A program made the translations under genes and the position numbers. From Diplonema papillatum (lineage: Eukaryota; Euglenozoa; Diplonemea; Diplonemida; Diplonemidae), in NCBI GenBank assembly GCA_030068145.1, contig JAPJBO010000442.1, forward strand, positions 62,001 to 126,000: a stretch of 64,000 nt of DNA. The letters run 5' to 3'. Below the pieces are notes generated by a model. It was given only the letters and a program-made list of their open reading frames with translations. It was not told where the DNA came from and ran no database searches. Below are positions 32,860 to 44,029 of the stretch, piece by piece (the stretch's first letter is position 1; every line of letters begins with the position of its first letter).

Positions 32860-35252
32860 CTATTTTTCACGCCCTTGGGTTGGCTTGAAGCGGAAAAGGA
32901 GCGGGCGAAAGAAAAAGGCTTGTGGAAAAGTGCATACGGGAGGGGTGGCGGACGAAGACGACGACGACGACGACGACGAAGAAGATGATGACGACGACGA
33001 AGAAGACGATTCCCTCTTCGCGCGGCGAGCGGGAGCTGGCTCGGAGCGCGGCTTCTCCCTGTCCCTGTCTCTGTCCCTGTCTCTGTCTCTGTCGCGCTCG
33101 CTGTCCTTTCCTTGCCTCCGAGGGCGGTCGCGGGAATCCGGCGTCTGCCTATCTCTGCGGTCGCGGTCTTTGTGGGTCGGTTCTTTCTCCTTCCGGTCCC
33201 TTCTCCCTGCGTCTCTGACGTCCCGTCGGTCGGCGTCTCTGTCCCTGCCGTAATCCCTGTCCTGATCGCGGTCTCTGCCTTGATCTTTCTCGCGTGGCAG
33301 ATCACGGTCCTGCCGGCTCAAGCCGCGGTCTGGCCGGCCGTAATCCCTGTCCCTGTCCCTGTCCCTCCGATCTTCGCTGTCGCGGCCGTATTTCGGGTCA
33401 TCCCTGACCCGCTCCCTTTCCCGGAGGAGGTGTTCCCGGATTTCGCGCTCCCGTTGGCGGTCGCGGTCGCGGTCCGAAAACTGCTCTTCTTCGGGCGCGG
33501 CGTCTTTTCCGGCTGGTTTGCCCTTGGTTTTCCGCTTGCCCTTCGCGCTCCGTTCGAGCTTCGCCCGCTCGGCTTCGTCTTCGGCAATGGCCCTGCGCTC
33601 CGCCTCCAAGCGGTCTTCGTACTGCCGCCGGTCGTCCTGCCGCCGTTCCTCTATTTTGCGCTCGTCCTTCTGCCTGCGATCTTCGCGGCGCTGCTCCTGG
33701 ACGTCGTGCCGCTTCCGCTCGTCCCGAACCGGGTCCGCGTTCTCTTTCTGCGCCTCTTGCGGCCGGCGCTCTTCTTTTGGCTCCTGCTGCTTCAGCTTCG
33801 GTTGCGGCTTCACTTGTGGCTTCTCCGGGATGGGACCGATATGCACGCCCTGTAGTTGCGTGCAGCATTCATTGGCTTTTCGAAACGTTCAGGGGACTCT
33901 CTGGGGGGGAATCTTAGTCGAATGGTTGGGCAGGACACTGCCTCGCTTGCATGTTTGGTGCTAATAACAAGTCGAGGGGGGGGATTGCAAGAACGTGCTT
34001 GGAATGTGTATGTGCTCAACACCGCACTGGTCCCGTCTGCGCCGTGTTTCGGTCCTTTAAGCCACGGACACAATACAGCGAGCCCTTATTGATGATGCAG
34101 GCGTGCAGCATTCATTGGCTTTTCGAAACGTTTCAATTGGGATACAAGATTTAGAGACTCTTCTTGTGGGAGGAGACACCCAGGTGTGCATCGGCCGCGG
34201 CTCTGACTTGAACACGTAGAGTTTGGCTCTCGTGATGCACGCGTTCCTCGGTACACGTGTGTCCCGAGGACGAAAAGATGCCCAGATCCAGTTCCAGCCG
34301 CCCCCACAAAGTTTGTGCAGTCGTAGTTTGAACTTGATATGCAGCAACAATCTAGTAGGTATGCGTCGTCTGCCGAAGCAGCTGGAGACAGCAGGCGCAG
34401 GGGGCGGTCTTGCTTTACTTTTCTCTTCGTGGATACCCGCCCCCGGCATCCCGACTGTCCAATCACGGTCGCGAAAATTTTGTGCCTATAGTGATGAGGT
34501 GGTTGACCAGGCCCACAAAGCCTATACACAACACGGCTACGACACGAGGATGCACAGGTGTGCTCTCAGCCACCAAAGGCCATTGGCTGCTAAGCAGCAC
34601 TTCGTTCCGCGCCGCGTCAAGTTGGTGCAAAAGATAAGAATACCCTGTACATGCTTCCCAGAATATCTAGGGCTGCTGGCACTTTGCCGATTTCGGCCAG
34701 CATCACGTTCTTGAGCTCAGCGTTCTGGCTGACGAACTTCGCAAGCTTTTCGGAAAGCGCCTCAACGTGGTGTGTCAGCTCGCTTCGGAGGCTGATAGTG
34801 GCTTGTTTGGCCGCTCGTCGCTCCGACCACATTTCGTTCTTGAATGCCTGGAAGCTGTGTTTCTGCAGGTCGGTGACCTCGCGTTGCAACTCTTCCTTCC
34901 GAGGCAGCAGTTTTTGCTCGATTTCCTCCGTCAACTGAGCTATGCTCTCAGTCAGGTGGGTTCGCTTCTTCTCGCCAGAGCTGACTCTCGTCTCCAGCGC
35001 TGTGTGCTTGCGAAGCATGTTGCGGTTGATGGTGCGAAGATTCTTCAGGCTGTTGATTGATGCCGTGCACTCGGCGGTGGCCGTCGCGGTTTCGGCCTTG
35101 CAGGCAGTCACGATCTTGATGCAAACGCCTTTGGGGTCGCTCTCCAAATCATCTTCAACCTGCTTCACGACAACCTCGGCGGGCTCCGGTGCCTGATCAT
35201 CCAGTTGTACAACTGTTTCTGCGTCGGGTACCGACGCCAGTGCCGTCTCCAT
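32860..35252 (-). CDS. Coiled-coil and Arg/Asp-repeat protein, unidentified (2 or more exons)
   Basis: Exon 1 35252-34644 (203 codons) starts METALASVPDAE and is acidic, then a coiled coil (about residues 55-190: heptad-like Leu with RNMLRKHTALETRV and TEEIEQKLLPRKEELQ). The donor is AGG/GTATTC and the acceptor ACTACAG at 33850; both phase 0, joining SMYR to GVHIGPIP. Exon 2 from 33849 is Lys/Arg/Glu-rich, then dominated by RDRDRD repeats, and ends in about 20 consecutive Ser encoded by a (GAC/GTC)-type triplet run. The listed stop at 32860 may not be used: a donor GTATGC follows the Ser run (SATPP/V) and a candidate exon 3 lies near 32577. RD-repeat tails are seen in splicing-related and cytoskeletal proteins, but I cannot assign one. 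A SINE-like insertion occupies the intron. Confidence 0.6.
33858..34132 (+). mobile_element. SINE-like composite repeat (211 bp) with 32-bp perfect TSD
   Basis: The direct repeat starting GCGTGCAGCATTCATTGG at 33858-33889 recurs exactly at 34101-34132. The insert 33890-34100 reads: G run, AATCTTAGT, GGACACTGCCTC, GTGCTAATAACAAGTC, a second run of 8 G, ATTGCAAGAACGTGC, then CAACACCGCACTGGTCCCG and CGTGTTTCGGTCC. It lies in the intron of the coiled-coil gene, only about 40 nt from the exon 2 acceptor, in antisense orientation. No polymerase III boxes were convincing. Confidence 0.75.
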
Positions 35253-35914
35253 GTCTCTTCAACCCCCACAGTTTGTCCCCTACCCGTTGACTAAGGTTAC
35301 TTTTTAGTACTAACAATCTTGCGGGTTGCCCTTCAATGTATTGTGCAGACTAAAAAGACGTAGGCAGCGTGTTTTGGTGGTTGATCAGAATTCCTTACCT
35401 GAATATACACAGGGTAAATACAAGTGGGAACAACGATCACCCGGCACGCACAAACAAAGAAACGTGAAAGCGGGGTTTTGCCTACAGAAAGAATCTTAAA
35501 AATGGCTGAGCTGCTCAAGTCGAAGAATCTTGCATCAGTATAATTCGTTGTCATTTACCCCCCCCTTGGACTTTACCCCCCTCTTGCTTTCCTTTTGCAT
35601 CAGAGCAGCGGCGGTGGAATTCCACAGCGGCTGTGGAACAAAGAGCTCCGGACCCCTTGTGAACACTGCAGACCCCATTTCACAGGCAGTTCCTCAACCG
35701 TCCCAGGGGTGGGGGGGGAAATGTTTCTTGGGTTTGAAGAGCGCGTGGTGCTTGCACCACTGAGGCCAGGTTATTTAACCGCGGATTTAGTGAAGGATTG
35801 TTCAGGAAACGGTCGCGAGCGAAACCCGACCAGGTAACGACCATTTCACTGTCTTCTTTGTTTTGTGATGCGAGCATCACGAGGTGCTGTCCGAAGACAC
35901 CGCTCACGTGAGCA
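35253..35914. other. Intergenic, no supported gene
   Basis: Contains GGGGGGGGAAATGTTTCTTG at about 35710, with 20+ bp following it; this stretch recurs at 43361-43389 immediately before a 34-G run, so it is part of a dispersed repeat. Nothing else supported. Confidence 0.5.
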
Positions 35915-35984
35915 CTGTTAAGCATTGAGTTCTTTTAAGGACATGAACCACATGGATTAGCATGCACTGTGTCGCCGCTTAAGG

Positions 35985-36842
35985 TTACTTTATGACGTCG
36001 TCACCTGTCATTGCGTCGTCAAGGTCGAGTACTTGTGGCGCCAGGGGCGCTGGGCTTTCTTGCGGTTCCGGGGATTGCGTGGGGGGGCACAGGTGCGGAC
36101 AGGCTTGCACGTTTTTCACTCTCGAGGGCACTGGAGTGCTTGGGGACGTCGGACGTTTCTGGTAGCTGCTTGCTTTAAGGGCCTTCCTCTTTCTTCGTTG
36201 CACCCCTGACTCGGGTGTGGTCGCCTTCGCCTTCTTCCGCTTGCGGCCGGCGATCGGGCTCTCCTTCGGGGTGCCGAGCACCCTCTTTTTCAACGCTGGT
36301 CGTTCGCCGGTCCCTGGCGTTGGTGGCGGCCTCTTGGCTGCCCGTCCGGTCGTCGCCGTCTTCTGCTTCGCTACGGCGGGCGGCGCCTGCGCCGCGCGCT
36401 TTCCCGCCGGCGTTTCTCGTTGTACGCCCACCTGGGTGGGTGAGAGGGGTCTCTTCTTCTTTTTGCTGTGTCCGGGGGTTGCCGGGGCGTTCGGTTCGTT
36501 GGGTTGGTGGTGGCCGCGGCGGCAGCACGCTGCCGGTCTCCTCTGCGTCAACGTAGGGAGCCTCCTGCATTCTTGGCAGGTTCCTCTGCCATGCGTGCGG
36601 CAGGCATGATGCCCGCTGCGGCAGCACGCCGCCGCCGTCTTGCACTCGCCGCACTTCGTCGTGCTGTGCTCCACGCACACGGCGATCGGCTGCCCATCGT
36701 CAGCGTGGTGATGGTGCCGACAGCACATCTCTACCGTGGGTACGTCCCTTCGGACGAGTGCTCGGCACGCCTCACACTTCCCCTTGTGGTGGGTCGCGCA
36801 GGTGACGAGTGCTTTCTCTACTCCGACACCCGGCATATGCAC
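35985..36842 (-). pseudogene. LINE C-terminal region: three Cys/His zinc-type motifs and a basic tail
   Basis: The frame contains three similar blocks, of the type C-x2-H-x4-C-x2-C followed 10-15 residues later by CCR-x-x-H-H (TCATHHKGKCEAC; VCVEHSTTKCGEC; CRTHGRGTCQEC). Then comes about 150 residues rich in Lys, Pro and Ala, ending LDLDDAMTGDDVIK. It overlaps the preceding RT-type frame in another frame, so either a frameshift separates them or they were once joined. Zinc binding is inferred from the Cys/His spacing; the function (nucleic-acid binding) is a guess. Confidence 0.5.
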
Positions 36843-37929
36843 GGGGTCGGGGTGCAGCTGTGGTGGGACAGGCAGGGCCCACCTCGCCCCTCTCGGCCGT
36901 CCAGTCCGGGTACGTCGGGCACTGCGTCCCTACATCGCTTCCCTTCACCTGCTCTTCGAGGATCGTCCCCGTGTGTGCCTCGCGAAAGCGGGGCCTGGGC
37001 CGCACCCCCGATATCCCCGAGATGCCCATGAACGACAGCGACGTCGTCGGGCATACTCTCTCGCCTCTCTCGCAACTCCCCAGCCCTTGCTGTGTCGCCA
37101 GCTTGTCCAACGCGCTGATCATGCAGCGCAGGACGTTTCCTCGCTCCCTCACCCCCTTCGGTGCATTCTCGTGCAGCGGTATGCTGAGGCCTGAAAAGAG
37201 TTCAAAGTCGATGGCAAGCTCTAGCATTGACGCCTGCCCGTTCTCGGTCCACTCCATGTCTGATAGCCACGCTACCAACGCATAAAACGTCGGTAGTCCC
37301 CAGGCCTTGTTCCGCTCCCACGCCCATGCCGGGGCAATCCGCGCAAAGGGGTGGTCGAGCTTCTCGGCAGGCATCGCATCCGCTCTCGACCAGGGGGTCG
37401 TGGGGTTCCTGGCTACCCAGCCTCGTGCTTCGAGCCCTGCCCGTTCCGCAAGGATTTCAGCCATCATCTCCTGGAGCCGCCTCGAGAAGTGGGCATTCTC
37501 GGGTACTACCACTCCGTGTTCCAGCGTGCATCTGGGCCAGTCGGCGCGGTTGGCCGCCATCAGCCCGGCATGTGCCTCTCGTCGCCGTATGTGCGAGTAC
37601 GCTCCGCAGTCCCAAAATACGTGTTTCTCGCCCTCGCTGTCGCCGCTTCCACAGTGCTTGCAGCTGGGCGCCTGCGGCTCAGCTCCGGCCTGCCTCATCC
37701 GCGACGTGAACTCAGCCGTGTTCACTCCTCCCGCCAACGCTACACGTATAAGCCTCGCGGTGTGCGCAGGACATTCACGCATCCTCCAGAAGGTGTTCGT
37801 CCGCTCCAGGTCAGCCCTCTGCACACCCTCGAATCCCGGCCGCCTCGCACGGGACCACGTCTTCGCCCTCAAATCCGCCCTCACCTCATGCCCCCTCTTC
37901 GAGGGTGTCGAGGCTATCGGGTCAAACAT
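36772..37929 (-). pseudogene. LINE reverse-transcriptase C-terminal part with zinc knuckle
   Basis: About 385 codons. The central motif C-x2-C-x9-H-x4-C (CKHCG...EKHVFWDC, near plus 37625-37680) with an upstream RLIRVALAGGVNTAEF stretch is the zinc-knuckle region found after the thumb of non-LTR retrotransposon reverse transcriptases. No catalytic YxDD box is present in the open frame. The start at 37929 is an artefact of the frame opening; the upstream 38317-37922 frame overlaps by a few bases, suggesting an internal deletion or frameshift. Confidence 0.6.
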
Positions 37930-38508
37930 TGCACCATTCCTCAGCGTGCGAGACAGGGGCCCTGGTCCCCATACGTGTACCCCACTGCGTCACGTAACAC
38001 GACGCCTCCGTGCCGTTGTCGAATCTGACGATCCGCTCCCGACTCTCGTCCGTCAGCCTGCCCGGCGTCACCAGCGCGACCCTAAGGTCCTTCGCCTCCA
38101 TCTCCAACAGCTCTCGGTACCCCGCACCAAGCCGCTCCCCCGTTTCCTTTCTTCCGGCGTAGACAACCCCCTGCCGGATGTCTTCCGCCTTCTCCGCCTC
38201 GACCAGCTCGACATGCCAGTCGCACGGCCTCAGCCTCTTTCCGCGGCTGACTCCCGGCGCCTTCATGTATCCGCCCCTCGCCTGCGGACTTCTCGTCACC
38301 ACGTTCGCCCACGTCACGCCCGGCCGCTGCGTTGCTGTTAAGCATTGAGTTCATTTAAGTACATGAACCACATGGATTAGCATGCACTGTTAAGCAGCGG
38401 TTGCCAGATACTCCCGTAGCACCTGTTCACGGGTTTGCAGGGGGGGGGGTAAATGACAACGAATTATACTGATATTATTTTTTTTCGCGATGACTCTACC
38501 TGTGCATG

Positions 38509-38669
38509 TGAGCCGGTCCGTCCCTATCTCTTGCAACTGCATCGAAGTGCCTGCCGCTGTGTATCGCAGTGAATCACGGTCCATCCCTAGTCCCTAGAGC
38601 TGCATCGAATTGCCCGGTGCTGTATTCTTCGGTCTATCACGGTCTATCAAGAGGGGATAGACCGGCTCA
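38509..38669 (+). mobile_element. MITE family 1, copy 3
   Basis: Both ends intact (TGAGCCGGTCCG ... GACCGGCTCA), 161 bp, forward orientation. The interior is colinear with copy 1. Confidence 0.85.
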
Positions 38670-38808
38670 GCGCATGGCTGCCAGCCAATACTGGTACAGT
38701 GCGCGTGACTGCTAGCTGGCTTGTTGCTCGATCGCCCCTGAGCCGACCTTTTCGCTTAAACCCCGACAGCCCACGTGCTGCCCCGCGATGCTACAAGCGA
38801 TACCTAAT

Positions 38809-38986
38809 TGAGCCGGTCTGTCCCTATCTCTTGAAACTGCATCGACGTGCCTGTCGCTGTTTATCAGTGAAACACGGTCCGCAACGGTCTATCACGTCCA
38901 TCCCTAGTCCCTAGAGCTGCATCGAATTGCCCGGTGCTGTATTCTTCGGCCTATCACGGTCTATCAAGAGGGGATGGACCGGCTCA
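38809..38986 (+). mobile_element. MITE family 1, copy 4
   Basis: 178 bp with intact TGAGCCGGTC ends, flanked by CTAAT on both sides (5-bp duplication). It sits 140 bp from copy 3 in the same orientation. Confidence 0.85.
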
Positions 38987-40827
38987 CTAATACCTACGCG
39001 ACGACTTTTCAAAGGTCGGTCCCTTTCTCGCACCTTTTGATCGATCGACCAGGCGAACGTGCCGTCGGACCGATCCACTGGCTCGCCAATGCGATAAATG
39101 AGAGAAAGACAGAAGGTGGTCGGTGTCTTCATGAAAAAGCAACCTGGACACAAAAGAAGACGGTTTGGCAGCGCTCGGGAACCGTGTACACGTTGCCATA
39201 CAGTTAACGGACTTCGCCGTATTGAAAACACGGGCAGCAGACTGGATGAGGGGACAGGGGAGGGGGTCCGTGATGAGAGGTACGCACGTGCAATGAACAT
39301 TTATCTGCATCACGGGGGAATCCCCGGGGGGTAATATCTTAGTTTAGGTGTAGGTGTCGGCCTTTGTTAGTTTGCCTGGAGACTCTTCTTTGCACTGTTT
39401 CGTGCATCAGGAAGCCAGTGGGGGGTAGGGGGTAGGAACCCTTAACAAAATATCGTGATTTCAGGGTTTTGGACTTTTTTCAACAAGGGAACACGCACCC
39501 GCCCTGTGCACGCCCAAGGATGGGCCCTCCACAGTGTTTCTCGCCCGGAAAAATGTTCAAAACGCTCCTATTTTCGCGCCGAAATGCATTTTTGAGCATT
39601 TTTGGTCTGTGAACATTCTGTGGACAAAATCCGCCGACTTTCCTCTGGAACCGGAATTTGTTTTTGGGACTGAATTTGCCCATCTAAAAAGTCACTATTG
39701 GGCGGTTTGTGTGCCAGAGTGCCCCCATGAGCGATGGAACGTGGTAAAAATACACTTTACACGAGGCGAGCGTCGCGTCACCGGCTTGAAAAACGGAGTT
39801 CGCACGAGAGTTTGAGAGAGTTTTGGTGCCGAACATGAACGATTTTCACACCCTCGGAGCTTCTTCGTGACCGAACCGACCGGGAAAATGACTTGGGTTG
39901 CACCAGGTTGTGACCTGCGGGCCAAAAACGCTGTTTAGACGCCGGTATTGATGGTGCAACGGTACAGTGACGGTAGAGTGACGGTAGCGTGACGGTAGCG
40001 TTACGGTAGCTCTGTGGAAGCGTGAAAATAGCATAGTGTGTGCAACAGCAAGCAAAAAAAATGTCAATCCACCAGCATTGCTCAGAATGCCATGCGAAAT
40101 TGACTTCTCTCACGTACAACGATGCCGAGTCCCAATTTTTGCTGGCCAAAACGCAATTACAAGAGGTGAAAGAGGGAGGAGGATGCACCAGGTCATGGTC
40201 GAACCGTGCAGAAGGCAAGAGCAGATACAATGAAGGACTTCAGGGCTCAACACAACGATTCCGAAAGGCCGGTGGGCGAAGAAAGTTTGTGAAAGCCTCC
40301 GCCATAGGACCAGGAAGACGCTCTGGTGAGGTGGAGTACAAACGAGCTGGAAAACCTTCTTCAGACGTTTGCTGTTTCTGCGGCGGGGCTGGTGTTGTCG
40401 AGTTGGTTGGCGAGCATACTTCAGTGGCACCACCGGACGATCACTGCGGTCCGTTGGCACTTGCTCTGCATCTGGAGCACTTCTTTTCCGACGGCGCAGT
40501 CGCAAATGCTGATCATATTGCTTGTGAATGAAGCAATTGGCTCATTTTCCTGGTAGTTTGGGCCTGTTTGAGTCCTTGGGCCGCGACTTATCTGAGATAG
40601 AAGCTGGTCTGGCATTCTTGTCGATTTGTAGAAATGGGCCATGCCTGCGACCCCCCATTTTAGGTTATTTTTGACCCGAAAAGTGCCACTTTATCTCATT
40701 TCCTCCTGCTCTGTGGCCAGCCAGCGCCCGAACGGGGCACTATTTTTGGTTTCCTGACCGTTTTGGGCCCACACCACTTCATTTTCACAACCTTCTTCAC
40801 CAAATGACCAAAAACACGAAATTTTCA
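38987..40827. other. Intergenic; microsatellite near 39960-40012, otherwise unassigned
   Basis: GTGACGGTA-type nonamers recur about five times at 39965-40012. A plus-strand ORF 40040-40531 begins MQQQAKKMSIHQHCSECHAKL with a C-x2-C pair but is otherwise unconvincing. AT-rich flanks on both sides of 39420-40827 may be remnants of another element. Confidence 0.4.
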
Positions 40828-41662
40828 CCCTAGGGCAGTGTTCCAGGTAAACGGTTAACGTTTACCGTTTATAAACGTTTACGTTTACTCATTTTGGAGT
40901 AAACGGCGAGTAAACGTTGTGTAAGCGTTTACTGTATCAAGGGCGGCATCCACTGGATGAATGCAGTCTATCAGGAAAGAGGAGCGACTAAGCAAATTAT
41001 CCAGACGCACCTTTCGCCACAAATGGCGAACAAGCGCAAAGGAGACGCCTGGGAGGGGGTGACATTCACGGAAGTACCCGGATCGAAGAAAGGTAACCTG
41101 CAAGTTCTGCGATAAGGCCTTCTCCACCGCCTCTGCTGAGCACCTGCAGCGGCATTGGCGGCTGCGCCCCAAAAGATCCCATGGTGGTAGCACACACCCA
41201 CCTTCGTCGTCAGGCTGAAGGCAGCAGAAGAAAAACGAGAAAGCCAAGACGAAGCAGCTGGATATGGTGCCATTCCTCACTCGAGCGACCACTGCAGTGG
41301 ACGCCCACACGGAGCCATCAGGGAACTTCTTCTATGAAGAAGCCATCGGGTTTAACAAGGCTACTGGTCGTTCGTTCCTGACCGAGGTTTCAGTCCTGTG
41401 CGGGCTATCAGCACACGATGAGTACACCCCCCAACGCCCGAAGAACTCGGTGGGGTGATGCTTGACAACGCCATAAAAGAGATGGACAGCCTGATGGGAC
41501 ATGGGTTGCGCCAGGAGGCGAAGTATGGTCTTACCGTGCTCTGTAGGCGAGTAAACGTTTACCGCGAGTAAACGTAAACGTTTACCGTTTATAAACGTTT
41601 ACGTTTACTCATTTTGGAGTAAACGCGTTTACTCAACGTTTACCAGCTTCACTGCCCTAGGC
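40828..41662 (+). mobile_element. Decayed hAT transposon with BED-finger remnant
   Basis: Ends: CAGTGTTCCAGGTAAACG at 40836 and its inverted partner, complement CAGTGAAGCTGGTAAACG, ending 41654. Flanks are CCCTAGGG (40828-40835) and CCCTAGGC (41655-41662), an 8-bp duplication with one change. Subterminal GTAAACGTTTA motifs are repeated at both ends. Inside, one frame encodes TCKFCDKAF...HLQRHW, a BED-type zinc finger, and a second frame at 41264 encodes FFYEEAIGFNKATGRSF, resembling the N-terminal region of hAT transposases. Frameshifts and a stop separate them and the catalytic part is missing: a pseudogene of 819 bp. Confidence 0.8.
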
Positions 41663-43352
41663 ATAGTGGCATAGTGGTCAAACGATGCGCATTATCGCAT
41701 ATTATCGCATTTGGGATTTTGGCGCCGATTATCGCATTTTCATTCGCTTTCTCGCACGATTATCGCATATTATCGCGTATTATCGCATACTATCGCACAT
41801 TATCGCATGTGCGATAATGATTATCGCACGATTATCGCACATTATCGCAGCAGTCCTTTGGCGGACCCGGAGCGAGGCAGGATGGCTTGACAGGCGCAGA
41901 AAGTGAGAAAACGAGTCCGCGGAGCTCGTCGTGAGCCCTTCTCACTCGCGCCGTGCTACCGTGACGCTTCGACAACTGACATCCGACCACTACCTATCAC
42001 CTAATTGACAATTGCGATGGCTCGATCCCTTGTTGGTCAACAAAACGTGCAAGCTCTTTTTCATCGTCTTCATCAACGACTTAAGCTTTGCCGACACGGG
42101 AGCGTCACGGGAGCCTCAGCCTTCCCCGGGAAGTGGCAACAAGGTGTATGCTCTTTACGCTGCCTGGGTACGCCACAATGCCGAGATTCACACACCACCC
42201 ACGTTTTGCAGCTGGAAGGAGGACAGATAAACGGCATAGAAGCAGCTTGCTCCAAGGACCGCTGGAACGACGCCAAACCCGTGTATCCGCAGGACGTACC
42301 CTTCGCCCAATGGAAACTGAAGTTTCTCATCAAGGCGTTTAGCCGCCGCCGTAGGCCGTGCCGTGACGTTGTGGGTGTCTATCAAGCTCTCACAGTTCCT
42401 TGTATTTTCTCCTGCTTCATCCGGAAGTCGTCCACCGAAACAACCCTTGCACTGGTAGGGCGCCGCCTGCCATATCATGACTTCGCACCCACTTCCGTAC
42501 CCTACTCATGGCCGAGACCATCGTCAGCAACCCGACGACAGACAGATGCCTCTTGCAATGTCAATCTCTGGCTGGCGGGTGAGCTCGCCTCGCGGGGGAT
42601 CGCGCATTGTAGCGCTGTGGGCTCTCTTCTTCTTTGTGACTGCACGGCCAACGGTCTACTTAACGCCTTGATGAGAAACTTCAGTTTCCATTGAGCGAAG
42701 GGTATGTCCTGCGGACACACGGGTTTGGCGTCGTTCCAGCGGTCCTTGGAGGCAAGCTGCTTCTATGCCGTTTATCATCAGTTTCGTCCTCCTTGTGGCG
42801 TATCCAGGCAGCGTAAAGAGCATAAACCTTGTCGCCACTTCCCGGGGAAGGCTGAGGCTCCCGTGTCAGCAACGCTTAAGTCGTTTTGGTGCCGGTGCGT
42901 GGACATCTCTCACGCCGGGCTTTTGTCTGGTTCCGGATGTTTCACTGGGGCTCGCCGAACATGGTCTTCCCTCGTACACAAGTCATGGTTGGTCTTGTTT
43001 CGGCGGTTTGTCAAGTTCCAGAATGACACTGTCTTCTGGAGACCCCCATGTGCTTCTTGTGTCTGGAAAGCATCTGGACAACTTCGGCTGTCGTAGTATC
43101 AGCTGGCACGATCGATGGGGCGGCAACGGAATCTGGATGTGGTTGCCAGAAAGGACAGGTTCTCAGCACTCTTGCTACAAACCCCAGAGAAAGTCACAAA
43201 GCTTTCCCCCGGAACCAACCCCTACAGGGGTACATCCTCTGTACAAATAGAGTATAATGGATTATCGCATATTATCGCATGCCGATTATGTGCGATAATT
43301 TTGTGCGATAATGCGATAATTATTATCGCATGCGAATCGTTTGACCACTATG
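41662..43352. mobile_element. Foldback-type DNA element with TTATCGCAT subterminal arrays
   Basis: The left end CATAGTGG is present twice, then TCAAACGATGCGC; the right end is CGAATCGTTTGACCACTATG. Both are followed by clusters of ATTATCGCAT-type repeats (41690-41850, 43258-43332) in inverted orientation. Flanks carry CCCTAGG on the left and CCTAGGGG on the right. It starts where the hAT remnant ends. The interior contains a large inverted duplication (42079-42343 against 42660-42882). Confidence 0.75.
42079..42882. repeat. Interior inverted repeat (arms ~265 and ~223 bp, loop ~316 bp)
   Basis: Left arm 42079-42343 and right arm 42660-42882 are reverse complements with a few substitutions; the left arm has an extra ~40-bp block near 42178-42222. 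Shared landmarks are CCTCAGCCTTCCCCGGGAAG, ACGGCATAGAAGCAGC and CAATGGAAACTGAAGTTTC. The loop (42344-42659) is unique. A transcript through it would form a long hairpin. Confidence 0.85.
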
Positions 43353-43390
43353 CCTAGGGGGGAAAATGTTTCTTGGGTTTGAAGAGCGCA

Positions 43391-43425
<35 letters not shown>

Positions 43426-44029
43426 GGGTGGGGTTCGTTTACTTTTGGAAGGTTCGTTTCTAGTTTTGGAATCGGTTCGTTTACTTTTGGAAGGTTCGAA
43501 ACTAGTTTTGGAATCGGTTCGTTTACTTTTGGAAGGTTCGAAACTAGTTTTGGAATCGCTTCGTTTACTTTTGGAAGAGTTCGTTTACTTTTGGAAGTGG
43601 TTCGTTTACTTTTTCGAAAAGTTACGAACCACTTCCAAAACTAGAAACGAACCGATTCCAAAACTAGAAACGAACCTCTTCCAAAACTAAAACGAGATCG
43701 GCCGAAATTCCAAGGGAATCGTGTCAAAAATCGACTGCGACCACCAGAAACGAACCTTTCCAAAACTAGAAACGAACCTTCCAAAACTAGTTTCGAACCT
43801 TCCAAAACTAGAAACGAACCTTCCAAAACTAGAAACGAATCTTCCAAAACTAAGAACGAGATCGGACCGAAGTTCCAAGGCAATCGTGTCCAAAAAGCGG
43901 ACTCCGACCACCAGAAGCGAACCGATTCCAAAACTAGAAGCGAACCTTCCAAAACTAGAAACGAACCTTCCAAAACTAGAAGCGAACCTTCCAAGACTAG
44001 AAACGAACCTGCGAAGAGGGTCGAAAGAG

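Larger units (their letters stand above)
35915..38397 (-). mobile_element. Degraded LINE-type retrotransposon with duplicated 3' tail
   Basis: The element runs on the minus strand from about 38334 to 35924. Three frames make up the remains: 38317-37922 (MTWANVVTRSP...), 37929-36772 and 36842-35985. CTGTTAAGCA occurs at 35914-35923, 38336-38345 and 38388-38397, bracketing the body and a separate 45-bp copy of its 3' tail, as would arise from two insertions at one site. The tail has no poly-A; it ends ...TTGAGTTC (plus strand) like the short copy at 1136-1206. The reverse transcriptase core itself is missing or too decayed to see. Confidence 0.65.

Noticed and set aside
42012-42230. Reverse-transcriptase fragment (LFFIVFINDLSFAD)
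   Set aside because: Looks like the LINE FINDL box by eye, but no other RT motif flanks it and the stretch begins at the arm of a foldback element; too short to call.
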